DNA from: Pithys albifrons albifrons
Lineage: Eukaryota; Chordata; Aves; Passeriformes; Thamnophilidae
DNA: 64,000 bases
Reading direction: 5' to 3'
Assembly (NCBI RefSeq): GCF_047495875.1
Contig: NC_092463.1
Location: 24,107,224-24,171,223 of the forward strand
Of this stretch, positions 37,401 to 63,898 are shown piece after piece. The notes under the pieces were generated by a model. It was not told where the DNA came from. It saw only the letters and a list, made by a program, of their open reading frames with translations, and did not search any database. A program made the translations under genes and the position numbers. Numbering within the stretch: the first letter of the stretch is position 1; each line of letters begins with the position of its first letter.

Positions 37401-40400
37401 GCTTTGTGGCTGAGACAGTCCTGGATGGTTTGGATGCTGAATTTTAATGGCAGCTACCATGCTTTTGGTTTACTAGAATTTGGGATCAGTCAGCCCCCAG
37501 TACAGAGCCTGTGCCTGAGACAATGAGAATTTTTGGTGGAGAAAAATTCCTGCAAGTGATTGCTGTGTCCATTGTGCACAAGAGCATGGGAGATGTCTTA
37601 GGGAGGAGAGTGTAGCAGAGGAAGCTGTGCATGGAAAACAAACAAATTTCTGAGATAGTCCTGCGGACATTTTTATATCCTTTTGAACTTTGGGCTGTCT
37701 GGTCCTGTGTGGCTTAAGACAGTTGAGCACATCCCTTGTGGAGAGTGAGAAAGTGCTTGAGGTCAGGGAAGAGCAGAGCAATCATTGCTTAAGTCAGTCT
37801 GGAGCACATCCTACATCAAGTGTAAAAAAGTGCTTGTGTTTAGGGAAGAGAGCAGTCATTGGGTCAGCTGTCAACTAGCTGCTGAAGGATTGCAGCTGAG
37901 ATGAGTCCCTGAGAAGGTAACTGGGAGGATTATGTTGGCTATGTTTACAGAATCCCTTTAAATACCACCCCATAGTCTAGAGTTAATTACTGTGGTGTTA
38001 CCTAGAAGAACCCTATGCAGAAAGGTTTTCTTATGTCTGTGTATCTAAGTACTCACTGGTTGTACTGATAAAACTATCTTGGAATAAAAGTATGTATCCA
38101 TTATGGTCATCAGTGTAGTTAGATTGATGGAAAAGTTCATGGACAAATAACATGAAAAGAAGAATTAAGACTTGCAGTCCCACCTGATACCAAATGCAGA
38201 TCTTGGCAGTCCTGGGAAGCATCCTTGACTTGTGAGGACTACTCAGTGACAGACGGTGTTGAGCCTTGTTGAGCAGCATGTCTGTGAAGGACTTAGACTG
38301 ATTTATTGTTTGTACAGCTGCTATAGATGTTTAACCACACAGCTTTGCAGTGTGTTTTCTTTTTCTCCATACTGTCTCTTCCCAGGTTGCTGTAGCATTT
38401 GTGAGTTTTGGCTTGACAGGTTGCTCTAAGGCCTCAGAGGGAAGGACACTTGCTCAGGTTTCTCTCCTGGAATTGCAGCCCTTTTGAGCCTTTTGCTTGT
38501 GATGTTCATCTGCTTTTTGGTACAAGTGACCTGTTGTACCCCTCAGCTCTTCTTGTCAGATTGCTGCAAGGAGACTTGATTCAGGGAGTTGAACTGGGGT
38601 CACTGATACTGTCCTGCTTGTGCATGGATATATGCCATGAGAGTAGGGGTAGTGTCCAAGTCTAGCTTCATAAGCTTTCATAGATCCAGATGTTCTTGGA
38701 GCAAAGCAGCTGAAATTGTGAGCTGGTTTAGAAAATCTTAACTACAGAGTTATGCTTTAATTCTCTGCGTTAGGGAGGAATAACTGTATCCATTCAATAC
38801 CTAGAAATGAAGGTAGGAAAAAGTGGAAAGACTTCTCAGGGCACAAAGACTGTTCGGCAATCTAGGTTCTTTTCCACATCAGCTACTCCTTGTCAATTCT
38901 TGGCTGTAGTGTGTCTCTTTCTACACTAGGAAGAGAATTAGACTTTGACAAACCTTTGAATGACTTATGGGAGGTTCATTGGAGTTGTTGTCTCAGTTCT
39001 GGTGTAGTCCAGGTGTTCCTTTTAGGATGATGGTGTTTCACCATCACAGATGCTTTGGTGGGCTTTTTACAAAATGCCTTGGAGCAGCTGCACATACTAG
39101 CTCCAGGATTGCCCAGGCAAGTGCTGGAGTCACCGTCCCTGGAGGTGTTTAAGGAAAGACTGGAAATGGTCCTTAGGGCCGTGGTTGACATGGTGGTGTT
39201 ACATCATAGGTTGGACTTCATGATCTCAGAGGTCTTTTCTGATGTAATTGATTCTGTGATTCAAGATATGTATCTTGGGGTACACACAGGACTAAAAGTA
39301 GATACTGGATGTTTGTAGCTACACCTATTAAAAGCAGTTGAAGGGATGCAGGACAAAGCAGACAAACCTTGGGTTTTTCAAGTGGAACCCTTGTAGCCTT
39401 CTATGAATGCGGAAGTGAGCCAAGGAAGATAACAGCTGGTTGGTGCAAGGCCAGCTTGTCAGTAGAGCTGCCCAAGACCTCGTGTCTGTTACAGACCTGC
39501 TGCTCTGTCTGTGTCAGCAGTCTGGGCCATAGGTACACACATGCTGGTGCTGGTTTTTCAGAAAAGCTCTGCTGGCAGGTTTGTGTCCAGGTCACAGGTT
39601 TTGTCATTACACCCTATTGGCTAGAAAGCAAGAGTGGGTTGACCCGCTGCTTCCTACCCCTCCTCACAAGAGCACTGAATTGACACTGCTGTGCTGGCAG
39701 AGTTATAATATACAGCTCACGTCAGCATAAACATCCTCACATGATTGTTGATGGCTTGCTGCTTCCCGGGATATGTGTGACGTGTGGAGATCCCTCAGTG
39801 GAATATCTGATCAGCTAGGACATGCCTGGTCATGAGCATCTCTTCAGACGAGCTCTGATGCCCAGGCCTCTGGGAGCGGCGTTTTGGGGCTGCTTGCATG
39901 CTGGGCACTGTGCTGCCTGCCTGTCGGCACGGATCACTGAGGGAAGGCGTCCTGCAATTTATGTCTGAGTAATCCTGGATGGCTGTGAGACTGGTAGCAA
40001 GCTGCAGGTGTTGTGTGTTTTCTGTAGTTTTCTGCAGAGCATCTTTGCTGCATTACTTGGGGTCACTGTTTGGCCTTATTGCAGGGGCTTGTCTTTTGTT
40101 GCTACTAGTGAAAAATTCTATGCACGAACCCGGGTTACCCAAACCCTATGCTGTAGCAGTGGCAGGAATTGGGAGTTAGCTTCCTGTGAGTGTCCTTGTG
40201 TCACACATCTTACATAACGTGTGTGTGTGTGTGTCAGGTTACAGCCAGCGCTGGGGCAGGGGCACGTTTGCGCATTCAACTTGAATAGTTGCTGCAGTGG
40301 GCTGTGCTTTCTAATAGAACTTCAGTGTGGATTTTTGTTTCTGCACAGCAGGCGCGTGTCTCGCTGGCCGGTGTGTTAGGGCTGATCAGAGGCGCTGTCC

Positions 40401-41761
40401 TGGCTGACCCGCCCTTGTGCGGAGCGGAGCACGCTGTTCCGAGCGCCGCCGGGCCCGGCCGCGGCCCCGCAGCGCCACCTCCTGGTGCGAGGCGGACCCA
40501 GCGCTTGGTGCCTGCGGGGCCCTGCCAAGAGCATGGGCTGCCCCAGGGGTAAAACCCCCGAGCTCCTGCGGGGCACTCAGACCGCCGCTACTGGGAATCG
40601 GGCTTTCTGGGACGTAGGGCAACAGTTAGCAAGGCAAATCTCGGTGCTAATACCCTGTGTGCCTATGGAATAGTATTGTATGCATATGTAAGTTAGTCAC
40701 TTGTATTTCAGTCCATGACTTACATTCACTGGAGGTTTAGTCATGTAGCAAGTTCTACCCACTCCTCAGAAGCTAACTGTGAACAAGATAACATTAGGCC
40801 GAATAAGGAAGAAATGTGCTTATGTGCATGCTGTGCTCCTCCGTTGTGTAGGAGGCGTAGAAGGAAAGTATGTTTCAGAGAGCAGGTGGGAGAAGTGATA
40901 GTATTTTATGCAAAGGTAGTTTCTGGCTTGTAGAGGTATTTCCCGAGGGGAAGGATGCCCCAGATTTGTAGTGTGTGGGGAGGAGTGGTTCAAACTGGCA
41001 GTAAAAACCCATGTGGGAGCTTTTGGTTTTGGCTCAGTGATTTGACTCTTCTGTTTTCTAGATTGCTAAAGTGGAGAAGTTGAAACCTCTGGAAGTAGAA
41101 TTGAGGCGCTTGGAAGATCTTTCAGAGTCCATCGTTAACGACTTTGCCTATATGAAGAAACGAGAAGAGGAGATGAGGGACACAAATGGTGAGAGACTGT
41201 GTGCTTCTTCAGAGGGCTGGAGCTCTAAGACACCTAATTTCTGCTAAATGTGTTATTAGGACAGCATTTGGAGATGAAGCAATTCTAGTGGTCTCTGCCT
41301 GTTCCTTGTAAGGGAAACCTGAAGCAGTCACTGAGTCTTGTGCATTCTGACTCTAGGAATCATATCTTTCTGTCTCTATTCCTAACATGAATTGCTCTGT
41401 ACCATTTAGTGTTGCCCGTTAGCTACAGCTTCATCTTGTTCCCTCTCACTTTCTTTCTCATTGTTCCCTCTGCTTTTGTTCTCAAGTACTGCTGGTTCTT
41501 GGGTGCTCTTGCTTTCATGCTGTATGCTGTCTCACCTTTGAAGTTTTGCGTGGGGGAGGAGAAATCCTGGGAGCTTTGCCATCTTGGGGCACATCCTGTG
41601 ATGTCAGACTCCCGTGCAACAGTTTGTTGTCTGTTTCAGAATCAACAAACACCCGGGTTCTGTACTTCAGCATTTTCTCCATGTGCTGTCTCATTGGACT
41701 GGCCACCTGGCAGGTTTTTTACCTGCGTCGCTTCTTCAAGGCCAAGAAGCTGATTGAGTAA
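28187..41761 (+). CDS. TMED10: TMED10 (p23/p24-delta1), complete coding span, 5 exons
   Basis: TMED10 is a type I membrane protein of the p24 family that cycles between ER and Golgi, serves as a cargo receptor and recruits COPI and COPII coats. Exons 28187-28429, 32370-32490, 36714-36787, 41062-41188 and 41640-41761 join to 687 nt, giving 228 aa plus TAA (human 219). Residues 1 to about 36 form a Pro/Leu-rich signal peptide. The GOLD domain follows, with its cysteine pair at about C49 and C114. A coiled-coil linker covers 147-188, an N-glycosylation sequon is N188-E-S, and the membrane segment is about 195-217. The cytosolic tail [11 protein letters not shown] keeps the FF (COPII) and KK (COPI) signals. 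All introns are GT-AG. Two oddities against mammals are a (PL)n run in the signal peptide and three extra residues (LPV) at the exon 2 end. Intron 2 holds an LTR; intron 3 holds a CR1 fragment. Confidence 0.97.
28430..32369 (+). other. TMED10: TMED10 intron 1
   Basis: This is a 3.9 kb GT-AG intron. The first 200 bp belong to the CpG island. Apart from the T/G-rich tract at 32068-32155 I see no recognisable transposon or RNA gene. Confidence 0.6.
32068..32155. repeat. T/G-rich low-complexity tract in TMED10 intron 1
   Basis: This is a TTTG/GGTTT-rich stretch (for example GGTTTTGTTTTGTTTTGGTT) about 215 bp before exon 2. It could be a decayed poly-purine tail of a retroelement or simple sequence. 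Confidence 0.7.
32370..32490 (+). CDS. TMED10: TMED10 coding exon 2 (residues 82-121 plus one base)
   Basis: The acceptor CTACAG ends at 32369 and the donor GTAAGT begins at 32491. The exon encodes [18 protein letters not shown] through FESKLPV and leaves phase 1. The last three residues before the junction are extra relative to the mammalian protein as I recall it. Confidence 0.96.
34058..34509 (+). mobile_element. Solo LTR with 4-bp target duplication TCAA (ERV1-like), in TMED10 intron 2
   Basis: The promoter-proximal layout is typical of an LTR. A TATA box TATAAAA lies at 34364-34370 and ATTAAA at 34432-34437. These are followed by GGACTTTCACTTTTTATC and a U5-like stretch ending CTCACAACA at 34509. 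An upstream TGTT boundary at 34058 gives TGTT...AACA inverted ends. The flanks are TCAA at 34054-34057 and 34510-34513, a 4-bp duplication as expected for ERV1. The 5' boundary is inferred from this match, and four bases can match by chance. The element lies in the same orientation as TMED10. Confidence 0.62.
36714..36787 (+). CDS. TMED10: TMED10 coding exon 3 (residues 122-146)
   Basis: The acceptor TTCCAG ends at 36713 and the donor GTATGT begins at 36788. The split Gly codon is completed here and followed by [16 protein letters not shown] and VEAKNYEE. Confidence 0.96.
39060..39262 (+). mobile_element. CR1 LINE 3' end fragment in TMED10 intron 3
   Basis: The plus-strand translation contains the CR1 reverse-transcriptase C-terminal block ([19 protein letters not shown]). 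It is followed by [11 protein letters not shown] and the CR1 3' terminal octamer-like repeat GATTCTGTGATTC at 39250-39262. It is a heavily 5'-truncated copy with only the last 200 bp recognisable, and it lies in the sense orientation of TMED10. Confidence 0.85.
40219..40234. repeat. Short (GT)8 microsatellite
   Basis: Eight GT dinucleotides lie in TMED10 intron 3. Confidence 0.9.
40370..40620. promoter_or_regulatory. Intronic GC-rich patch with CTCF-like motif
   Basis: This CpG-rich patch of about 250 bp sits inside otherwise AT-leaning TMED10 intron 3. At 40473-40485 the sequence CGCCACCTCCTGG fits the reverse-strand CTCF core pattern YGCCMYCTNSTGG at every position. It could be an insulator or an internal regulatory element, or only a GC-rich repeat remnant. 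Binding cannot be shown from sequence. Confidence 0.45.
41062..41188 (+). CDS. TMED10: TMED10 coding exon 4 (residues 147-188 plus one base)
   Basis: The acceptor TTCTAG ends at 41061 and the donor GTGAGA begins at 41189. It encodes the charged coiled-coil segment [20 protein letters not shown] to MRDTN and leaves phase 1. Confidence 0.97.
41640..41761 (+). CDS. TMED10: TMED10 coding exon 5 (residues 189-228 and stop)
   Basis: The acceptor GTTTCAG ends at 41639 and the TAA stop is at 41759-41761. It encodes the transmembrane helix ([18 protein letters not shown]) and the FFKAKKLIE sorting tail. Confidence 0.97.
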
Positions 41762-42030
41762 AGGAGCAAATCCTCCTCCCCCTCCTCTCAGACCCAGCTG
41801 AACACCGCTGGGACCTGGCCATGGCCCCCTGGAGCCATCTCACAGATGATACCCACTGACTGGAGCTTTTCTGGAGGAACTTGGACCCTAAAGGGGGAGG
41901 GGAGGCTACACATTGGAGTCAATGAGGGACTTGTGAAATACGGTTGGATGTGGAGGGTGGGGGAGGTCATGATGGGTTTGGGTATTCCTGGGACAGTGAT
42001 TAAATAAAAAAACATGTTTCCATGACAGCT
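41762..42030 (+). other. TMED10: TMED10 3'UTR (short form) with poly(A) signal
   Basis: This is the UTR from the stop codon to about 20 nt past AATAAA at 42003-42008, which is followed by GT-rich sequence. A second credible signal, AATAAA at 43827-43832 with a T/G-rich downstream region, could end a longer mRNA of about 2.1 kb of UTR. Which form is used cannot be decided here. Confidence 0.7.
42003..42008 (+). terminator. TMED10: TMED10 proximal polyadenylation signal
   Basis: AATAAA lies about 240 nt after the stop codon, in the context GATTAAATAAAAAAACATG. Confidence 0.75.
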
Positions 42031-45000
42031 GCAGCAAGTTTTTTGCGCTGTCTGTTCTCCTTTTATAATCATGGCTTGATGATGTCTCCCATCTGTCTGT
42101 GACTGCAGTGCTACTCAGAGCCACTTGACCCTGCTGTGCTCTTCAGGTGCCACACAGCTAGCACTGGGGCAGAGCATGGAATTCCCTGTTCTGACCAGCT
42201 GGGATCTTAGCCTCGTGCAAATGGAGATGAGTGCAAAGCAGTAGGATTCATCATTCCAGCAGGGCCTGAGGATAGAGGGTCGTCCAAGGTTTGGTCCATG
42301 TTATGGACCTCTTTGTTTCTCCCTGTGGGAGCTGGTGTCTTTGTTCGGACAGGTCAGGGCAATTGAGCATATGGTTATGCAGCCTGGAGAAAGGGGAGCC
42401 TTGGAAGGAGGGCTTGGGAACATGTCTGAGCTTGGAAAGAAGCCTGCTTTGCTCAAATAAGATGTCCAGCCTTGGTTCTGCCCTTGCACCATGTTTGTCT
42501 TGGATTTGCCTCTCTTACTTTGAAATGATGCAGCATCTTTCTTGAAAGCCTTGGTCAGGAACAGCCTTTTATGCAAGACAGGATGCCTCAGATACAGTCA
42601 CAGAGCAAATGGGAGCAGGTCATGCTAGGAATTTGGTCTTACATTGAGCAGGAGACTTCTGATCTGTCCAGGCAGCTGGCTGAATCTTGTTTTCTGAGAC
42701 CTCAAAGCAAGGTGAGCTGATGTTTACATGAAGCATGAGGGCCCATGCCCTGCATTGAGGTCTCAGGGTACAGTGGTGCTGTGCAGGTTAGCAAAGGAGT
42801 TGAAAGAATGTGGATGAACTAAAAAAAGCAGTAAAGGCTAGGAATAGTCTTAATTCTCCATTTGGGAGGAGCCCGAACTGTGCCCTCAAACAGAACTGTT
42901 ACTCTCCTACACGGTACTAGACAGCAAGAGCCAGTAGCTTCTCACCGTTTCTCAGCCATCCATGTGGCATGATGTTAAGTAAACCAGGCTGGGAAAAAAC
43001 AGGCAGGTTAACTTTCTGGACTTGACCTGCTGCAGTTTTTAAGCAGTGATTAAAATTCTTGCACCTTCTCTGCATTCCTCCAAAGCAAGTGGTTCAGCAG
43101 CACAGCATTCTGGTGTCCTGTGTCTAGACACTTCTGGCTAGGGAAGGGGTTGTCCTGGCTCTGGGCCCAGTCTAGCATTTTCAAAAAGCTGTAGTTCTAT
43201 AATTTCTGACTTGAGTCTGATCTATTGCTAGGAAGGAAATGGTTGTCCAGAGTGAGGCAATGGGAAAAAGCAGGTAAGGATGACCTCCTGTTATCTAAAT
43301 ACATTAGTCCTTTGCCATTGCCAAGTTCCTGGAGTTGTTAGTTCCACTGGCAAGCGCTTAGATTGCCTTTGATTTGTTTGGGTTTTAATAAAGCCATATT
43401 AGGAACCTAAGTCCATTCCTCTGCCCTTGCATCCATTTTATCCTTGTATGTTTTTGAAAGCTGTTACAGTGCAGAACAGCAGTGATGCCACAGGACTGAA
43501 TTACAGAAGTAATTTGAAGGTAGTTTTAGGTCCTACAGTTTGAAGCCTGTAGATCTGTTAAGTTTTTGCTTTTGTTTTTATATAACTTGAAAAGACATTA
43601 CAAGAAAGTGGCTCCCCATATCATCTCCCCATCCTTATTTGAGTACAGAGATATCTTAAAAATGGTGGTGAGGCCTTAAGTTCCCCAGGTGTCTGTTACA
43701 CTCTCATTGTTCTAGTGTTATGTTTGGCTCTTCACTGTACTGGTATGGTCACGGGGGAGCAGATGTGGGCAACTGGTGTGCATTTACCTGTAATGATGGG
43801 TTGGGGGATTTTTGTCAACGTTCTCAAATAAAGTTTGTTTGGGGAAAAACAACTCACCTCACCTTGTTATTGTGAATCTTGTCCTCTTTGTGCATGTTCC
43901 TACAGAATGCTGTTTCTTGCAGGTTGAGCTGTTGCAGGAAACAGCAAGCACACAGACTCCCCACAAGCCTTTGAGTTGCTCTAGCCATAGTTAATTCCTA
44001 AAGAATTTGAAAATTCCAGACTTGGGAAGCACACACAGGCTTCTCTGTGGAGCAGGACCAGTACAGCAAATGAGGTCTCCTAATACAAGTTAGCAGTTTT
44101 GGCCTTTCTCCATCCCCCTCGTTCCTAATTATATTTCTTTATGTGGAGGAATTTTAAGGCTGATGGTGAAGCAGGGCTGGTGTTCTACAGTACCAAGAGC
44201 TAGTTTTTCACCATCAGTTCCCATATAAGTTTTAGTTCATTAAGAAAAATAAAAGTACTTTACAAATTTGTATTTTAAAGGAAATTTAAAGTTGTTGCAT
44301 AGATGAGTTGGTTCTATTTGAGTGACAGATACTGAAGAGAGTGATTAGGTATTTACTGAACTGCTGTCAGAACTCCTCTGCTGACCCTGCAAGCCTTTAG
44401 TCACACAGTAGCCAAGTGAGATATGCCACATAACAGGACTAGGGGCACATAAGTGCTACATAACGAGTTAGTATTATCAGGGAGAATTTCAAGAGGGGAA
44501 ATTCTCAGATCTCTAGATAAGGATTAGCCTCTGCAAGTTCTTTTCCAGATTCCCAGATAAGTATTTTGAATATGTGAAATCAAATCAGACAGCTGTGCTC
44601 ATGTGGTAGGTTGGCAGTGGGTCTGGGCTGTTTTACAGCACTGTGGATGCAGAGCTGGTGTCTTCGTTCCATTTCACTTCTGGGAAATGGGCTGAAGTTG
44701 AGCTGTTGCAGATACTTGGGTCTGAGCCCATCTTCGTGTGTGACAGATGCATCACTGGTAAATCTATAATTGCCTGTAGCAAACTGCATCAGACGTTCCA
44801 GGCTCTTCCACCCACTTGTCAATGTGACTAACGATTTAATTATCACAGTACTTAACACAGCACGTGAACATTCCTAAGTAAGTTATATCTTCGTGTATTC
44901 CCCCTCCTGCTCTGCCGGCGTAGGCTGCACCCTGCACAGAGTGCCTGCTGCAGCTGCTGTTTGTGTGGATGCAGGAGGGAACAAGCATTTTACACTCACT

Positions 45001-47734
45001 TGTTCATTTTTTACGAGCTGCTCAGGTATGTGAGAAGCAACCCAAGTGTAAAACATCTGTGTTGTCTCCTAACTGGCACATCAGAGATATTTGACTCAAA
45101 CTAGGTTGGCAGCTGGTTGTCAACATCATGAGGGGTTTCCCGCCCATACATTTCACTGAGATCTGTGGCAGAGGTTTGAGAAAGTAGCGTGACCTCTTTA
45201 TCTCTGCCAGTTCATGCAATGTATTTCTGTCTCTCTTATATCTTCAGTTGTGTCCCTCTGCTGTACTTGTCTTTCAGATGACTGAGATGGCCATGCCTTT
45301 AGTGAACAAATGCCTTCCCTTATGTTGAAGGTGGTTTGTTGGGAAAGAGAGACCACAAACCTGAAATGGGTAAATCTTTCACAGGAAAACAAAAGTTGGG
45401 TCTGGCGAAGACTGCAGAGTTCAGCATTGATAGTTTTTTTTCTGCCCCTTCTTCACCTGAAAAATTTGTCAGGCTTGTGTTTTTTCTGTTGTTCCTCCCT
45501 CAAATCACTGCTCTGGCAGGCCATGGGTGGGTCACCTTTCTCTGCTAAGGGTGGAAGGAGGATTTAGAAAAACTGCCTGTTACATTTTCTTGGCTCTTTT
45601 TGTAAACCTGAAACAGGTGAGTCCAAGCTTTTGCTGCAGCACTAAAACACTTGTATTTGCCCAGCAGTGTTTCTAGGAAGCCTGTTCTGCTTTGCCTTGG
45701 AAGTCTATTTCACTGGCAGGAGCTAGGAGTTGCAGTTTCAGCTGCAGCTGAAGTGACTTAAGCTTTCTGGAAAATGGTAGTAACAGATTCCTAACTGCTC
45801 CTTCTGTTGCCAGAGGTGCCTGTGGTTTATCACCTTAAACTCAGTGCATCAGCTTCTGCACTTCCAGCTCACTGACACACAGCCAGCCAGAGGACCTGTG
45901 ATCTCTAGGTGTCCATGCCATCTTTGCTACGAGGATCATTGGTTTAGCTCGTGTTTGGAGAAAGCTGCTGTATCCTGAAGGACACATCTGACTTCTTGTA
46001 TTTAATTTTCTGCAATAAAACATGCATGTTAAATAACTTCTTGTGGGATCATGTAACCCCAAGAAAGGGCAAGGACAGGACCACGCTCACATTGCTTTGT
46101 TTCACTTCTGTGGTTTCCTGTCACTTAATTTCCTTCCATAGCCAGTACTCACAAGGTACCTTTCCCCTGAGTTTTTAAAATGGTTGAATTATGTAATCTT
46201 TGCATAAACTGCATCAAAATGTTTTCTTGGAATTGTAATGATACGAACTTGTTTTTCCTTTGCTGTTTGGTGGATGCTGTTCCTGCAGCTGCCACATAGA
46301 TGAGCATGTGAGGGGAGAGCATGCTTGTGTTTCCCATTGCAGCTCTGGTCTGATCTGCTGCAGAGTTTTACCCTCTAGCATTTTCTCACCCATGCCAGCT
46401 GCTTGGGCTTTTATTTCTCCCAAATAGGCTTCATTTGGATGATCTTCCCTCAGACATAAGGTATTGACTGTATAAATGTAACTGGCTTCTCACAGTCTTA
46501 TCTTAATTACAATTAACCATGTTGATGCCTTGTCACTTCTTCCTTCTCTTTCCTTGCCTTAGTAATATAATCAATGTACTGCCTTGACTCTGAAAGCCAT
46601 GAATGAGATCTTTGAAGTCAGGTAGATGCTTGGTATGATTTGGTTTAAATGACAGTTTTCCTACCCTTACCCAAATTCATCCTTCAGTACTGATTTTGCA
46701 GGAGGCAGAATGCCACATTGCATCCCAGTGGTCTGATTTCCTTAAATGCTGGAGTAAAAAACACAGTGTAAAGTTGGGTGTGTATTCTTCACTCATATTC
46801 CAATAAACCTGAGTGGGCAGTGGCAGTGCCTTCCCTTAGGGGCATCTTGCTGTGAAAAGTACTGCCTGCTTTTTAAAGCATACTAAAGGCAATGCTATGG
46901 GGTAGCTAAATCTGATTGTAGGTACTACTGTGAGCATTTTATGAAAGAATTTGTATGATACTGTAGTTAATAATGGACAAGATAGCTCTACTTTTCAAAT
47001 AGGAAAAATAAAGATTGACTTTTTCAATTAGTATTCTGATTTTCTACAACTGTTCCAAGTTCTTTATCCCATTTTCATGAGATTCTGTCATTGAGATTTT
47101 TAAAAAAGTTACTACACTTTGCCAGATGACATTTTATCACGTACTCTCCTTGAAATGGAGGGAGCGAATGTTCCTTAGAACACATCTGAGTTTTTCTCAT
47201 CCATTCCTGCAAGCTCCTTTATTCTAAAACTAACATGCTGTCTTTGCTGCTTGTAAGGGCATCACCTTTGTGTGGAAAAAGTTACAATGCCTAGTAAATA
47301 AGTGTTGATGTCTAAGTTACTCACTTATAAATAGGTGCACGTAATGCTGAACAGCTCTTTAACCCTCACTGCATTGCAAGGAGGCCTGCTCATTCTTTCA
47401 TGCTCTGGGCATCTTCCCAAGGGAGCGACATAAAAGCTAACAGGGCTCTGCCGTGTCTGTGATTAGGGAATTTGTTTCAGCTCTTGATGTCTCCCATAAG
47501 CACTGATCACCTGTCTTGAAGTGAACGTTCTCTGTCACTCCATGCTGCTTTCCCACCTCTAGCTGTGAGTGCTGAACTTGGAAAACAAAACATGATGGTG
47601 TGCATAATTATTAATAAATCACTTATCTAAGATTAAGGTTGCTAATACTTCTTTATGACAGAGAAATTATTGCACTGCAGATGTAAAATGTTTATGAAGC
47701 TTTCAATTTATTTCTTGGTTACAGAGAGAATCAA
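42031..47734. other. TMED10-NEK9 spacer or extended TMED10 3'UTR
   Basis: No coding exon is recognised in about 5.7 kb. Several AATAAA hexamers (for example near 43388, 43827, 46014 and 47006) leave open a long TMED10 3'UTR. No transposon with clear ends was seen before 47735. Confidence 0.5.
43827..43832 (+). terminator. TMED10: Candidate distal polyadenylation signal of TMED10
   Basis: AATAAA is followed by GTTTGTTTGGGG, a T/G-rich downstream element. The signal is about 2.07 kb after the stop codon. Use by TMED10 is inference. Confidence 0.45.
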
Positions 47735-47840
47735 GGTCCTGAGTTCGAGTCTCAGTGGGGTCAATGCCTCCCTGCCATCCCATCCCGTCAGATCTCGGAT
47801 GCTCAGCAGAGTCAGCCCCGGTTACTGCCGGGTGCTGTGA
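47735..47840 (+). repeat. 5S-rRNA-like and tRNA-arm-like element (SINE-like or pseudogene)
   Basis: At 47739-47755 CTGAG-TTCGAGT-CTCAG forms a perfect 5-bp stem with a 7-base loop like a tRNA T-arm and Pol III B box. At 47788-47825 the sequence matches vertebrate 5S rRNA in about 31 of 38 positions (GATCTCGGATGCTCAGCAG core). After about 26 missing nt it resumes with GCCGGGTGCTGTG, the 5S 3' end. The deleted part includes most of the 5S internal C box, so it is not a functional 5S gene. A chimeric tRNA/5S SINE head is possible; the family and outer limits are unknown to me. Confidence 0.55.
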
Positions 47841-48289
47841 CAGTCCCGAGGACTTCCCTGTCACTGTCCAAGCTTGCTCGGCCGTGGCAGATGGACCTCA
47901 CGACTTAAACGGTGGGGCCAGTTCTGCGCACGCTGTGCCTCACCTAAAAACTCCACTGCACAGGCTGGAAGGGCACACCCACGCAGGGAGAGCCCTGCCC
48001 AGATCTGCGTTGGCCATGCATAATACATAGAGAATCCATCAACTGTGAGTGGCACAGAGAGGGACACGCTATATTTTATTAGTGGTGAGAAACGTGTATC
48101 CATCCACTCAAGTGCCTTCACGCCTCCAGTAGAGCTTTGTGCACGGGATACCATCGTGCTCTTATCCGTGTGTGTGTTCTCCCTTCTGCCAATTATTTTT
48201 CAATAATGTATATTATGTATAGCACGGTTATGCAAAAAGAAAAATTAACATCAGTACAATAACCCCAGAAACTACTCCTTTGCTATAAA

Positions 48290-48491
48290 TCGGTTACTGG
48301 GGACAGTGTTTGATGACTCGCTGCCTGCCGGGCCGCGCAGGCCGCGGCGGGCGGGGCGGGCCCGGGGCGGGAGCGCGGAGGCCGCGGCCGCGGGAAGCGG
48401 TTCCGGGTCGCTGTCGGGAGCCGACATGGAGCCCGTGGGGCCGGCGGGGCCGCGCTGAGGGAGCGCCGGGCCGAGAGGGGCCGCCACCGCC
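48290..48491 (+). promoter_or_regulatory. NEK9: NEK9 CpG-island promoter and 5'UTR
   Basis: CpG-dense DNA has GC boxes (GGCGGGGCGGGCCCGGGGCG at about 48350-48369). There is no TATA box. The island continues through exon 1 into intron 1. The start site is not determinable but is probably at 48300-48400. Confidence 0.75.
48426..48458 (+). other. NEK9: Upstream ORF in the NEK9 leader (10 codons)
   Basis: An ATG in strong context (G at -3, G at +4) opens a 10-codon frame, MEPVGPAGPR, which stops at TGA 48456-48458, 33 nt before the NEK9 start codon. If the mRNA starts upstream of 48426, this would lower main-frame initiation unless ribosomes reinitiate. Whether it is in the mRNA is unproven. Confidence 0.5.

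Positions 48492-63898
<15,407 letters not shown>

Noticed and set aside
47735..47840. Functional 5S rRNA or tRNA gene
   Set aside because: The 5S part lacks about 26 internal bases including most of the C box, and only a T-arm-like hairpin, not a full cloverleaf, is visible.
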